From: Bradyrhizobium sp. C9
Lineage (GTDB): Bacteria; Pseudomonadota; Alphaproteobacteria; Rhizobiales; Xanthobacteraceae
DNA length: 64,000 nt
Direction: 5' to 3'
Assembly: GCF_002532045.1 (NCBI RefSeq)
Contig: NZ_NWTG01000001.1
Span: forward strand, 930,001-994,000
Positions 43,675 to 55,260 of the stretch are shown here, in pieces (the stretch's first letter is position 1; each line of letters starts with the position of its first letter). Under the pieces are notes generated by a model. It was not told where the DNA came from, made no database searches, and saw nothing but the letters and a program-made list of their open reading frames with translations. A program made the position numbers and the translations under genes.

Positions 43675-44147
43675 CGCTGTGCCTCCGCGACCAGCGCGTC
43701 GATGCGCGCTTCATCGAGCCGGCCAATCAGCCGGCCGTCCAGCATCGCCGAGGGTGCGGTGGCGCAGAGCCCGAGGCAGTAGATCGGCTCCAGCGTCACG
43801 CGCTCGTCCGCCGTGGTATTCCCGAGCGACACGCCGAGCCTGGCCTCCGCCCGTGCCGCAAGCCGATCGCCGCCGGCAGCCTGGCAGGCCTCGGCGCGGC
43901 AGAGCTTGAGGACGTGGCGTCCGGCCGGTTGCTTGCGGAAGTCGTGGTAGAAGGTGAACACGCCGTGCACTTCGGCGCGCGACAGATTGAGCGCTTCGGC
44001 GACGATCGGGATCGCGGGCTCCGGCACGTAGCCGAAGGCTTCCTGCAGCGCGTGCAGGATCACCAGCGTGGCGCCTTCAAGCCCGGCATGCTCGGCGATG
44101 ATTTCCGCGCCGCGCGCCTTGTCCCAAGGTTCGTATCCCACCGTCAT
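43671..44147 (-). CDS. fdsG: NAD-dependent formate dehydrogenase gamma subunit (NuoE-like)
   Basis: A 158-aa thioredoxin-fold [2Fe-2S] protein: LHALQEAFGYVPEPAIPIVAEAL and the cluster cysteines in LCRAEACQ and CLGLCATAP. First gene of fdsGBA-fdhD-fdsD. The 255-base region upstream contains a LysR-type dyad. Confidence 0.94.
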   Translation of the reverse strand: MTVGYEPWDKARGAEIIAEHAGLEGATLVILHALQEAFGYVPEPAIPIVAEALNLSRAEVHGVFTFYHDFRKQPAGRHVLKLCRAEACQAAGGDRLAARAEARLGVSLGNTTADERVTLEPIYCLGLCATAPSAMLDGRLIGRLDEARIDALVAEAQR

Positions 44148-44236
44148 CAGCGCTTCTCACGATCGATTTTTGCTCTGCACATCAGAATTGGAATCCTTCG
44201 AAACATCAATAAAGCTGTCTCATGCGGCGATTGCGA

Positions 44237-44254
44237 AACGCGATTAATAGCGTT
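44237..44254. promoter_or_regulatory. Candidate LysR operator between fdsG and its regulator
   Basis: AACGCGATTAATAGCGTT is an 18-base dyad, symmetric at 16 positions (arms AACGC/GCGTT around ATTAAT). It lies 90 bases upstream of fdsG and 149 bases upstream of the divergent LysR gene, where an FdsR-type activator would be expected to bind. Confidence 0.5.
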
Positions 44255-44402
44255 GCCGAATGGACCGATCCGGGATTGCAATAAAGGTCTGGAATCACGC
44301 ACTTCCGGGGCGCTTTGGATTTCGGGATCGCACCCCGATCGTGCTACCTATGGACGCGTCGGGCAGCCATCTGGGGCGCCATTTTCCGAAGGGGTTTGAA
44401 CC

Positions 44403-45299
44403 TTGATCGACAAGCTGGAACTTCTGCTGGCGCTGGCCAAGGAACGGCATTTCGGCCGGGCTGCGGAGGCCTGCGGGGTCACCCAGCCGACGATGTCGAC
44501 CAGCCTCAAGCAGCTCGAGGAAATCCTCGGCGTCATGCTGGTGCAGCGCGGATCCCGCTTCCAGGGTTTCACGCCGGAGGGCGAACGGACGCTGGACTGG
44601 GCGCGGCGCATCGTCGGCGACACGCGCGCGATGAAGCAGGAGATCAACAGCCTCAAGGACAAGCTGTCGGGCGAGATCCGGATCGCCGCGATCCCGACCG
44701 CGCTCGGCATGGTGGCCTCGCTCACGACGCCGTTCCGGGCGCGCCATCCGGACGTGCGGTTTCGCATCCAGTCCTGCACGTCCGCCGACGTGCTCGGCCT
44801 GCTTGAAAATCTCGAGGTCGATGCCGGGCTGACCTACATCGAGAACGAGCCGATCGGCAAGGTCCGCACCATCCCGCTCTACAACGAGAGCTATCGCCTG
44901 CTGACGGCGCCGGATGCGATGTTCGGCGACCGCAAGCAGGTGACGTGGAAGGAAGTCGGCACCGTGCCGCTGTGCCTGCTCACGCCCGACATGCAGAACC
45001 GTCGCATCATCGATCGCGCGCTGACCTCGGTCGGCGCGGAGGCGACACCGTCGCTGACGTCGAACTCGCTACTCGTGCTCTACACCCACGTGAAGACCGG
45101 ACGCTGGGCCAGCGTGATGCCCGCCAAGCTCGCCGAGACGCTCGGCCTCGCCGATGCCGTGCGCAGCATTCCGATCGTCGATCCGGTGGTGGACTACAGC
45201 GTCGGCCTCGTGATCCCGCAGCGCGATCCGATGACGCCCTTGATCGCGGCCCTGGTCCAGGTCGCGCGCGAGGTCGCGCCGAAGCTGGAGAGTGCGTAA
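44403..45299 (+). CDS. fdsR: LysR-family regulator of the formate dehydrogenase operon
   Basis: A 298-aa LysR protein (LELLLALAKERHFGRAAEACGVTQPTMSTSLKQLEEILGVMLVQR) with an effector-binding domain. Divergent from fdsG, as fdsR is in other formate-oxidising proteobacteria, so it is likely the formate-responsive activator; the name is by position and similarity of style. Start is TTG at 44403 with AAGGGG about 8 bases upstream; no ATG is available before the helix-turn-helix. Confidence 0.82.
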   Translation: MIDKLELLLALAKERHFGRAAEACGVTQPTMSTSLKQLEEILGVMLVQRGSRFQGFTPEGERTLDWARRIVGDTRAMKQEINSLKDKLSGEIRIAAIPTALGMVASLTTPFRARHPDVRFRIQSCTSADVLGLLENLEVDAGLTYIENEPIGKVRTIPLYNESYRLLTAPDAMFGDRKQVTWKEVGTVPLCLLTPDMQNRRIIDRALTSVGAEATPSLTSNSLLVLYTHVKTGRWASVMPAKLAETLGLADAVRSIPIVDPVVDYSVGLVIPQRDPMTPLIAALVQVAREVAPKLESA

Positions 45300-45456
45300 G
45301 CGCGGCAATCGAGGCGCTTCCACGACGGTTCCCTTCAGACGATCGCCGCGCCTCGGCGCGCGGCGAAGCAATCGTCCTGCGCGCCCGGCAATAATGGAAC
45401 TCAGCGACAGCTGAGCGGTTTCATTGCGGCGTCCCGGTCAGCAAGCAGGAGCCGAT

Positions 45457-46971
45457 TTGAATCGTCGCCAGTTACTCCACCGATCGGCCATGTTGCCGGC
45501 ACTGATGCTCTTACCGCAGCGGGAGGCCGCTGCGGCAGGGAACACGGCTGATGCACCCTTCAACCCGTCGATGGTGAGGGAGCTTGCCCGCAATCTCGCC
45601 AGCAAGTCGTTCGAGGCGCCGGACGAGAAGTTGCCGAATGGCCTGACCGACCTGAACTACGATCAGTACCGCTCGATCCGTTTCGTGCCGGAGCGCGCGT
45701 TGTGGCGCGGCGCGAGGCTGCCATTCGAGGCGCAGTTCTTCCACCGCGGCTTCTTCTACAAGAACAAGGTCAAGATCTTCGAGGTCGCGGACGGCAAGGT
45801 CAGCGAAGTCAGCTACGGCAAGGACATGTTCTCGTTCGGCGAGACCGTGCCCGCGTTCACCGAGACCGATCTCGGCTTCGCCGGATTTCGTATCCACGCG
45901 CCGATCAACAAGCCGGACTATTACGACGAGGTCTGCGTCTTCCTCGGCGCGAGCTATTTCCGCGCCGTCGCGAAGGACGAGACCTATGGCCTTTCGGCGC
46001 GCGGCCTGTCGATCGATACCGGCGAGGCGAAGGGCGAGGAGTTTCCGTTCTTCAAGGCTTTCTGGCTCGAGCGGCCCGTGCCCAACGCGACATCCCTTGT
46101 GATTCACGCGTTGCTCGACAGCAAGAGCTGTGCCGCGAGCTATCGCTTCACGATCAGGCCGGGGAAGACCACGGTGTTCGATGTCGAGGCATCGCTGTAC
46201 CCGCGTGCCGATCTCGAGCATGCCGGCGTTGCGCCGATGACCAGCATGTTCTTCTTCGGGCCGAACGACCGCAACGAGGTCGATGACTTCAGGCCGTCGG
46301 TGCACGATTCCGACGGGCTTGCGATCTACAACGGCAGAGGCGAGAGCCTATGGCGCCCGCTGAGCAATCCGCGCGACCTCCAGATCAGCACGTTCCAGGA
46401 TATCAATCCGCACGGCTTCGGGCTGATGCAGCGGGAGAAGAATTTCTTCGCCTATCAGGACATCGAATCGAGCTTCGAGAAGCGCCCGAGCCTGTGGGTC
46501 GAGCCGATCGGCGATTGGGGCGAGGGCGCGGTCATCCTGTTCGAGATTCCGACCAAGGAGGAGATCCACGACAACATTGCCGCGTTCTGGCGGCCGAAGG
46601 CGCCGCTCAAGGCCAAGAGCGAGACCAATCTCACCTATCGCCTGCACTGGGGACCTGACGCGCCGAAACCGCACTCGCTCGCGCGCTTTACGCGCAGCGG
46701 CATCGGCGCCCATGGCGAGAACAGCAAGCTGTTCGTGCTCGATCTGTTCGGCGACAATCTGAAGGGTGTCGATCCCAAGAGTATCAAGGGCGTCGTGTCG
46801 GCCGAGAAGGCCGAGATCACGAACGTCGTCACGCAGCCGAACCCGAATACGGGCGGATGGCGGCTCAGCTTCCAGTGCGCCGTCAAGAAGGAGCCGATCG
46901 AGCTGCGCGCCCATTTGGCGCAGGATGACAAGCCGCTTTCGGAGATCTGGGTCTATCGATGGGCGCCATAG
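45457..46971 (+). CDS. opgG: Periplasmic glucan biosynthesis protein OpgG/OpgD
   Basis: OpgG-family proteins modify or branch the beta-1,2 glucan chain made by OpgH in the periplasm. The 504-aa protein begins NRRQLLHRSAMLPALMLLP, a twin-arginine type signal, then has the family core FNPSMVRELARNLA, YDQYRSIRF, FEVADGKV and GDWGEGAVILFEIPTKEEIHDNIAAFW. TTG at 45457 is chosen since AGGAG lies six bases before it; an earlier in-frame TTG is at 45424. The Tat signal is more typical of OpgD than OpgG. opgH follows with a 13-base overlap. Confidence 0.9.
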   Translation: MNRRQLLHRSAMLPALMLLPQREAAAAGNTADAPFNPSMVRELARNLASKSFEAPDEKLPNGLTDLNYDQYRSIRFVPERALWRGARLPFEAQFFHRGFFYKNKVKIFEVADGKVSEVSYGKDMFSFGETVPAFTETDLGFAGFRIHAPINKPDYYDEVCVFLGASYFRAVAKDETYGLSARGLSIDTGEAKGEEFPFFKAFWLERPVPNATSLVIHALLDSKSCAASYRFTIRPGKTTVFDVEASLYPRADLEHAGVAPMTSMFFFGPNDRNEVDDFRPSVHDSDGLAIYNGRGESLWRPLSNPRDLQISTFQDINPHGFGLMQREKNFFAYQDIESSFEKRPSLWVEPIGDWGEGAVILFEIPTKEEIHDNIAAFWRPKAPLKAKSETNLTYRLHWGPDAPKPHSLARFTRSGIGAHGENSKLFVLDLFGDNLKGVDPKSIKGVVSAEKAEITNVVTQPNPNTGGWRLSFQCAVKKEPIELRAHLAQDDKPLSEIWVYRWAP

Positions 46972-49079
46972 TCACGTCGCCTCGTCCCGAGGTCGCGGCA
47001 GCGGCCCGAGGCTTCCTGCCACGAGAGAGCCCGCTTGCGATGGCGGCGGCCGACCTCGGCCAGCCGCCGCGCGCGGTGAGCAAGCCGGTGTCGGTCGGTG
47101 CGGGCATGTTCATGCGCCGCGCGTTCGTGATGATGCTGACCGTCGCACTGACTGGCGCAGGCGCCTACGAGATGTACATGGTGGTCCAGGTCGGCGGCGT
47201 GACGATCATGGAAGGCATGGTACTGGTGCTGTTCGTCGCGCTGCTCGCCTGGATCGCGTTCTCGTTCGCCTCGGCGCTGGCCGGCTTCTTCGCGCTGCTT
47301 CGGCGCAACGGGAATGCCCTGCCGATCCGCGACGACGGTCCGTTGCCACAGCTTGCGAGCCGGACCGCAGTGCTGCTCCCGACCTACAACGAGAATCCGT
47401 ATCAATTGATGGCGCGCCTGCAGGCCATCTACGAGTCCATCGAAGCGACTGGACAAGCGGACAGCTTCGACTGGTTCGTGCTGAGCGATACCCGCGATCC
47501 AGATATCTGGATCGCCGAAGAACAGGCGTTCATTGCGCTCAGCGATGCTTGCGGCGGTGGGCGGCTCTATTACCGGCATCGCGCCGACAACACCGCGCGG
47601 AAGTCCGGCAATGTCGGCGAGTGGATCACGCGATTTGGCGGCGCCTACCAGTTCATGATCGTGCTCGACGCCGACAGCCTGATGTCGGGCGACACCATCG
47701 TGCGGATGGTCCATGCCATGGAGACCAATCCGCAGGCGGCGCTGCTGCAGACGCTGCCTGTCATCGTCAACGCGCGCAGCCTGTTCAGCCGCCTGCAGCA
47801 GTTTGCCGGCCGGCTCTACGGGCCGATGGTCGCGGCCGGCGTCGCATGGTGGCACGGCTCCGAGGGCAATTACTGGGGGCACAACGCCATCATCAGGATC
47901 CAGGCATTTGCGGAGCAGGCGGGGCTGCCGGAACTCTCCGGGCGCAAGCCGTTCGGCGGGCATATCCTGAGCCACGATTTCGTCGAAGCGGCACTGATGC
48001 GGCGCGCCGGCTGGGGCATCTACATGGCCCCGATGCTCGGCGGCAGCTTCGAGGAGGTGCCGCCGTCGCTGCTGGATTTTGCCGCGCGCGACCGGCGCTG
48101 GTGCCAGGGCAATCTGCAGCATCTCGCGGTGCTGACCACGCGCCGCCTGCACTGGATCTCGCGGCTGCATTTCATGACCGGGATCGGCTCTTACATCACC
48201 GCGCCGCTTTGGCTTGCGTTCCTGCTGCTCGGAATCCTGATCTCGTTGCAGGCGCGCTTCATTCGCCCCGAATATTTCCCGAAGGGCTTCTCGCTGTTCC
48301 CGAACTGGCCGGCGCAGGATCCCGTGCTCGCCGCGTGGGTGTTCGGCCTCACGATGGCGCTTCTGATCGTTCCGAAGCTGCTCGGCTTCATCCTGTTGCT
48401 GACGCGGTCGGACACGCGCCGGCAATTCGGCGGCGGCTTCCGGGCGCTTGCGGGCGTGTTCGCCGAGGTGCTGATCTCGGCGATGGTCGCTCCGGTCATG
48501 ATGGTGTTCCAGTCGATCGCCGTGGTCGAGATCCTGCTCGGCCGCGATGCCGGCTGGCAGACGCAGCGGCGCGACGATGGCGAGGTCGAGCGGCGGGAGC
48601 TCTATCGGAAGTACGGCGTCCCGACCGCCTGCGGTGTCGCGATGGCGATCAGCGCCTGGGCGGTGGCAATGCCGCTGCTGTTGTGGATGTCGCCGGTGAT
48701 CATTGGCCTGCTGTTCGCGATCCCGATCGGGGCCTGGACGGCGAAGCCGGCGATGCGTGCGCTGTTCATGACACCGGAGGAGGTGAGGCCGCCGAGCGTG
48801 CTGGTCCGTGCCAACGAACTGGCGGCGTCGCCGGCTCACGCATCGGCGCCCGCGCTGGCGACGTTGCGGCAGGATTCCGGGCTGCTGCATCGTCATCTCG
48901 CATCGCTTCCGGCGGCGCGACGTGGCGGTCCGGGCGACATCGACCTTGACCTCGCTGTGGCCCGCGCGCGGATCGAGGCAAGCGACAGCTTCGACGAGGC
49001 GGCCCGCCATCTCACGCCGCGAGAGACGCTGGCCGTTCTCGGTGATCCGGCGTTGCTGGAAGCGGTACTCGCGAAGTAG
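46959..49079 (+). CDS. opgH: Glucan glucosyltransferase OpgH
   Basis: A 706-aa inner-membrane GT2 enzyme that polymerises the osmoregulated periplasmic glucan backbone from UDP-glucose. Two N-terminal membrane helices precede the GT domain (VLLPTYNENP, VLDADSLMSGD as the DxD, SHDFVEAALMRRAGW and the QRRW-like RDRRWCQGN), and about six further membrane helices follow. Shorter at the N terminus than E. coli OpgH. Overlaps opgG by 13 bases. Confidence 0.94.
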   Translation: MGAIVTSPRPEVAAAARGFLPRESPLAMAAADLGQPPRAVSKPVSVGAGMFMRRAFVMMLTVALTGAGAYEMYMVVQVGGVTIMEGMVLVLFVALLAWIAFSFASALAGFFALLRRNGNALPIRDDGPLPQLASRTAVLLPTYNENPYQLMARLQAIYESIEATGQADSFDWFVLSDTRDPDIWIAEEQAFIALSDACGGGRLYYRHRADNTARKSGNVGEWITRFGGAYQFMIVLDADSLMSGDTIVRMVHAMETNPQAALLQTLPVIVNARSLFSRLQQFAGRLYGPMVAAGVAWWHGSEGNYWGHNAIIRIQAFAEQAGLPELSGRKPFGGHILSHDFVEAALMRRAGWGIYMAPMLGGSFEEVPPSLLDFAARDRRWCQGNLQHLAVLTTRRLHWISRLHFMTGIGSYITAPLWLAFLLLGILISLQARFIRPEYFPKGFSLFPNWPAQDPVLAAWVFGLTMALLIVPKLLGFILLLTRSDTRRQFGGGFRALAGVFAEVLISAMVAPVMMVFQSIAVVEILLGRDAGWQTQRRDDGEVERRELYRKYGVPTACGVAMAISAWAVAMPLLLWMSPVIIGLLFAIPIGAWTAKPAMRALFMTPEEVRPPSVLVRANELAASPAHASAPALATLRQDSGLLHRHLASLPAARRGGPGDIDLDLAVARARIEASDSFDEAARHLTPRETLAVLGDPALLEAVLAK

Positions 49080-49088
49080 CGTGGGGGC

Positions 49089-51410
<2,322 letters not shown>

Positions 51411-51602
51411 GCCTTAGACCCCCATCTAAGCTGATGATTTACCCGGATCGGATGCTCCCCACGTCGCATCCGAATCATGATGATTTGAATCCAGATTTCC
51501 CGGGCTGTCGAGAGTCAACGATTCGTTAATGCGAAAAAATTCTTGTCCAAGAGAGAATCATCGGGCGCAAAGTGAGTCCGAAACAGGAACGGCTCCGTAG
51601 AA

Positions 51603-52991
51603 TTACGCGCGCGTCGGTTCTGCGTGACTGATTACACGCTTCACGGTGGGGAACGTGCGACGCAGCTTGCGTTCGATCTCGTCGACGTTTTCGTGCACCT
51701 TGATCACACTCATCGAGGGCTCGGCGCGGCAATGGAAGTTGACGATCTCGCCGGCGTCGGTGTTGCGGACCCGCACATTATGGATGTCATGGATCGCGCC
51801 GCCATCGGCAAATCCGGTCAGTGCGGTCTTGATGGCTTCGACGCGGTCGGGCGCGGCGTCGGTTCCCCACGGCAGTTCCGGCTCGAGCGGCTCGATATGG
51901 GTGTCGACCTCGACGTCCTCGCCGAAGTCCTCGCGGATCGCGCGCTCGAGCTCGTGGGCGATGTCGTGAGCGGCGTCCAGCGCCATGCCGCTGTCGACCT
52001 CGAGGTCGATGCCGACGATCAGCTTGCCGCCGATGTCGTGCACGGTGACGTGGTGGATGGCGAGGCCGGAATTGCGCGCGATCACCATGATGCGCTCGCG
52101 CACGCTCTCATTGTCGCGCGCCACCGGCACCGCGGTGAAAGTGAGATCTGCGTCGCCGAACGCCTTGGTCATCGCCTCTTGCGCCCGCCGCTTGATGTCC
52201 TCGACGCGGTCGATCGGGTAGGTGCGCGGCACGGCGGCGATGGCGTCGATAAAATGCGTGGCGCCGACCATGCGGACTCGCAGCCGCTCGACATCGACGA
52301 CGCCGGGCACGGCCTTGATGGCCGCGGTGGCCTTTTCCAGCGCGCCTTCGGGCGCGCGGTCGAGCAGGGTCTCGACCGTCTCCCGCGCCATGCGCAGGCC
52401 GAGCAGGGCGATCATCACGGCAACCGCGATGGCGGCTGCGGCATCGCCCCACCAGAAGCCGAAGCCTGCCAGCACCAGGCCGACGATGACCGCCGCGGAT
52501 CCCATCACGTCGGAGGCGAAATGCAGCGCGTCGGCGGCGAGCGCCTGGCTCTTGGTGTCGCGCGCCGCGCGGTGCAGCGCGCGGGCACGCCATAGATTGA
52601 CGCCGATATCGATGACGAGAACGATGAACGGAATGGCCGAGATCGACGGCGGCGGCGCGCCCTCGCGCAGATGGCTGTAGGCCTGCACCAGGATGCCGCC
52701 GGCCAGCACATAGAGCAGGGCGATGACGAAGAGCGCCGAGACGCTCTCGAACTTGCCGTGGCCGTAATGATGCTCGGCGTCGGCGGGCTGGTCCGATACC
52801 CGCACCACCGCCCAGGTGATGATGGTGGCGACGAGGTCGATCGAAGAGTGCAGCGCCTCGGAGATCAGCGCCAGCGATCCGATGGCGATGCCGACGACGA
52901 ACTTCGCCGCGGCCATGCTGCCGCTGGCAAGAATCGAGATCGCGGCGACGGTTGTCTTGGTGTTGGGTGCGCTGGTGCTGGAAGAGCTCAT
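51603..52991 (-). CDS. Cation diffusion facilitator (CDF) metal efflux protein with extended C terminus
   Basis: Exports a divalent metal (Zn, Fe, Mn or Co) against protons. Six membrane helices are expected, with metal site residues in EALHSSIDL (HxxxD) and ADALHFASDV (HxxxD), and a His-containing loop (DAEHHYGHGKF). With 462 aa it is longer than usual because the cytoplasmic part appears to hold two domains, one ending around VEVDTHIEPLEP and a second from GAIHDIHNVRVR. Monocistronic. Confidence 0.9.
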   Translation of the reverse strand: MSSSSTSAPNTKTTVAAISILASGSMAAAKFVVGIAIGSLALISEALHSSIDLVATIITWAVVRVSDQPADAEHHYGHGKFESVSALFVIALLYVLAGGILVQAYSHLREGAPPPSISAIPFIVLVIDIGVNLWRARALHRAARDTKSQALAADALHFASDVMGSAAVIVGLVLAGFGFWWGDAAAAIAVAVMIALLGLRMARETVETLLDRAPEGALEKATAAIKAVPGVVDVERLRVRMVGATHFIDAIAAVPRTYPIDRVEDIKRRAQEAMTKAFGDADLTFTAVPVARDNESVRERIMVIARNSGLAIHHVTVHDIGGKLIVGIDLEVDSGMALDAAHDIAHELERAIREDFGEDVEVDTHIEPLEPELPWGTDAAPDRVEAIKTALTGFADGGAIHDIHNVRVRNTDAGEIVNFHCRAEPSMSVIKVHENVDEIERKLRRTFPTVKRVISHAEPTRA

Positions 52992-53274
52992 GGGCGGCGG
53001 TGTAGCAGGCCAACCGTGAACATCAAGTGTCAGTCGTCACGCGCAATCGCCACTCACTTGCAATTGCATCTTTGCGCCCCCAACATCACGCCGCGTCCTG
53101 GCGGATGCCAGGACCCATAACCACAGGTTGCGTTGTTGAAGCGAGTTGGCGCAACTGCATCGCGTCATGACCCGCATTCGGGGTAGTCCTGTCTCGCGCG
53201 CAATTGTTATGCGACGTGTCAGCCATACATCCTCGTTCTCGCGGCGCGTTTCCTCCGAATTTTGCAGAAGTGGT

Positions 53275-53322
53275 GGAATGGATTCCGGGCTCTCCGCCTA
53301 GCGAGCCCCGGAATGACGAAAG
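53275..53322. repeat. ATTCCGGGCTC-type palindromic element, copy 1
   Basis: ATTCCGGGCTC and GAGCCCCGGAAT pair around a short loop and are followed by GACGA. A second copy lies at 55830-55875. The rest of 52992-53394 holds no gene. Confidence 0.7.
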
Positions 53323-53394
53323 GAAACTGGTCCGCCGCACTCTGCGCGTCCCATCCTAAGCGGCAGTCGAAAATCACCTGAAACGATCACTTGC

Positions 53395-53422
53395 GATATA
53401 TGGACCGATCGGTTTATATATC
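53395..53422. promoter_or_regulatory. TetR operator 1
   Basis: A 28-base dyad, symmetric at 24 positions, centred on ACCGATCGGT with GATATAT/ATATATC outer arms, ending five bases before the TetR start codon. The same core reappears before the transporter gene, so autoregulation and control of the neighbour are likely. Confidence 0.75.
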
Positions 53423-53426
53423 GACC

Positions 53427-54041
53427 ATGAGCCGCCAGACCACCATGCAGGCGCCCCGTGGCCGCCCGCGAAGCTTCGACATCGACGCCGCCGTCGAACG
53501 CGCGATGAATGTGTTCTGGTCGCGCGGCTATCACGCCACGGCACTGCCGGACCTGCTGCGTGCGACAAAACTCTCGCGCGGCAGCCTTTACGCCGCTTTC
53601 GGCGACAAGCACACGCTGTTCCTGCGCGCACTCGATCGCTACATTGCCGACGCCCTGACCCGGATGGATGACGAACTCGATCCGCGCAGAGATCCGGTCG
53701 ATGGCCTGCGGGCCTACCTTGCCGGGTACGTCGAGCGCGCGTGCGGTGCCCATGGCCGGCGCGGTTGCCTGTTGGTGGCGACGGCGATGGAGCTGGCTGG
53801 CCAGGATCCCGAGGTTGCCCGTCGCTTCGCGAGCTTCTTCAGAACCATGGAGGCCAGGGTGGCGGACGCATTTTCCCGTGCGGAGACCGCGGGCAAGCTG
53901 GCCGCCGGCGTCGAGCCTTCGAGTGCCGCCCGAATTCTGATCTGTTTCCTGTGGGGGCTGCGCGTGGTCGCCAAAACGGCTCCGGCGCGCACCACGTCGC
54001 AAGCCACCGCTGACGCGCTGCTCGATCGCTTCCTCAAGTAA
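53427..54041 (+). CDS. TetR-family transcriptional repressor
   Basis: A 204-aa regulator with an N-terminal helix-turn-helix (GRPRSFDIDAAVERAMNVFWSRGYHATALPDLLRATKLSRGSLYAAFGDKHTLFLRALDRYI) and an all-helical ligand domain. ATG 53427 is taken because the operator fills the bases just upstream; in-frame ATGs at 53391 and 53445 also exist. The EamA transporter follows after 69 bases with its own operator copy, suggesting the pair forms a drug- or metabolite-induced efflux switch. Confidence 0.88.
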   Translation: MSRQTTMQAPRGRPRSFDIDAAVERAMNVFWSRGYHATALPDLLRATKLSRGSLYAAFGDKHTLFLRALDRYIADALTRMDDELDPRRDPVDGLRAYLAGYVERACGAHGRRGCLLVATAMELAGQDPEVARRFASFFRTMEARVADAFSRAETAGKLAAGVEPSSAARILICFLWGLRVVAKTAPARTTSQATADALLDRFLK

Positions 54042-54074
54042 GGAACCCGTGCACGCCTCCGCTCTTGGCGTGCC

Positions 54075-54102
54075 GATATATGGACCAATCGGTCTTGAAA
54101 GG
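54075..54102. promoter_or_regulatory. TetR operator 2, upstream of the EamA transporter
   Basis: GATATATGGACCAATCGGTC starts at 54075 and differs from the left part of operator 1 by one base in the core; the right arm is less complete. It ends just before the ribosome site of the transporter gene. Confidence 0.65.
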
Positions 54103-54110
54103 AAGATGCC

Positions 54111-54962
54111 ATGTCTGCCATCCAGATCGTCTGCGCGGTGGCCGTTCCCTTGCTCTGGGGTTATCAGTTCGTGGTCATCAAGGTCGGCGTCACCGAGTTT
54201 CCGCCGCTCTTCTTCCTCGGACTGCGCTTCCTGGCCATCGCGCTGCTGCTTGTGCCGTTCGTCAGAAGGCCGAAGCGCCAACAGTTCGGCCCTGTCGCGG
54301 CAATTTCGGTTTTCCTCGGCGGACTGAACTTCGGGCTGTTCTATGTCGGCCTTGGGCTCGGCTCGGGAAGCCTGTCGGCCGTCGCCTATCAACTCGCCCC
54401 GCCCTTCACCGTGCTGCTCGCCTGGCCGCTGCTCGCGGAGCGGCCGTCCCTCGTCACATCCGTCGGCGTGGTGCTGGCATTCGTCGGCGTGGTCGTGCTG
54501 GCGGCGGGGCCGGGACTGTCGGCAAATGTGCTGCCGCTGCTGCTTGTGGTCGGGGCAGCGTTCGCATTCGCGGTCTCCACCGTCCTGACCAAGCGCTACG
54601 GCCCGTTCGATCCCCTGATGTTGATGGGGTGGTCGTCGCTGTTCACGGTGCCGCAGGTGATGCTGATGTCGCTGCTGCTGGAATATGGACAAGCGGCGAG
54701 CCTTGTCACGGCGGATCAGCGTGGCTGGCTGGCGCTGGCCTACACCGTCTTTATCGGCGGCATTGTCGGGTTCGGCCTCTGGTTCTGGCTGATCGCGCGT
54801 TGCTCGATGGGGCGTGTTGCCCCCTTCGGGCTGCTGCTTCCGGTGTTCGCCTTGATCTTCAGCGTGATGTTCCTTGGCGACAGCGTGACGCCGAAGCTGA
54901 TTGTCGGAGGATTGCTTGCAATCTCCGGCGTTGCCATCACGCAAGTCAGACCGAGCGCGTAA
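54111..54962 (+). CDS. EamA/DMT-family transporter
   Basis: A 283-aa inner-membrane protein with ten predicted helices in two EamA repeats (first from IVCAVAVPLLWGYQFVVIK, second from LPLLLVVGAAFAFAVSTVLTKR). Members export amino acids or metabolites. AAGGA is 8-9 bases before the ATG. Controlled by the adjacent TetR protein, judging from the shared operator. Confidence 0.88.
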   Translation: MSAIQIVCAVAVPLLWGYQFVVIKVGVTEFPPLFFLGLRFLAIALLLVPFVRRPKRQQFGPVAAISVFLGGLNFGLFYVGLGLGSGSLSAVAYQLAPPFTVLLAWPLLAERPSLVTSVGVVLAFVGVVVLAAGPGLSANVLPLLLVVGAAFAFAVSTVLTKRYGPFDPLMLMGWSSLFTVPQVMLMSLLLEYGQAASLVTADQRGWLALAYTVFIGGIVGFGLWFWLIARCSMGRVAPFGLLLPVFALIFSVMFLGDSVTPKLIVGGLLAISGVAITQVRPSA

Positions 54963-55131
54963 GGCGGTTGGGCGCGTAGGATAGGTAGAGCGCAGCGAAA
55001 CTCATCATCAAGTAGCGCCAGGATGCCATCCCGCGCTGTCGAAGAAGTTCCATTCAGTCATGCTGCTGACGCATTCTCTGTCTTAGTCGGCGAGAACTAA
55101 AAACACTGTGTGGGACTGCCTAGTTTCCACA

Positions 55132-55260
55132 ATGGTTCCGTCGCCGGAATTGGCGCGAATCCGCAGGGAAATGGCACGAGTGAACGCCGTCGCGTTGGCT
55201 CGACATCTCTTGCGGGAACTGGAACCGAACAATCGAGAAAATTCAATCAAGGAGTTATGA
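55132..55260 (+). CDS. Possible 42-aa ORF coupled to the RlpA-like gene
   Basis: Starts ATG at 55132, encodes a charged, helix-prone peptide (LARIRREMARVNAVALARHL) and stops at TGA overlapping the next gene's ATG. It contains the ribosome site AAGGAG of that gene. It could be a leader or a small protein; support is limited to the overlap and composition. Confidence 0.3.
   Translation: MVPSPELARIRREMARVNAVALARHLLRELEPNNRENSIKEL

Noticed and set aside
42083-43726. 547-codon minus-strand frame over fdsB
   Set aside because: It is a shifted frame of fdsB; its Arg/Gly-rich sequence has no cofactor motifs while fdsB keeps all of them.
46953-49010. 685-codon minus-strand frame opposite opgH
   Set aside because: Antisense to a full-length OpgH with intact motifs; composition rich in Arg, His and Gln, typical of shadow frames.
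53391-53426. Upstream extension of the TetR protein to ATG 53391
   Set aside because: The extra codons are made of the palindromic operator itself, so a start at 53427 is more likely.
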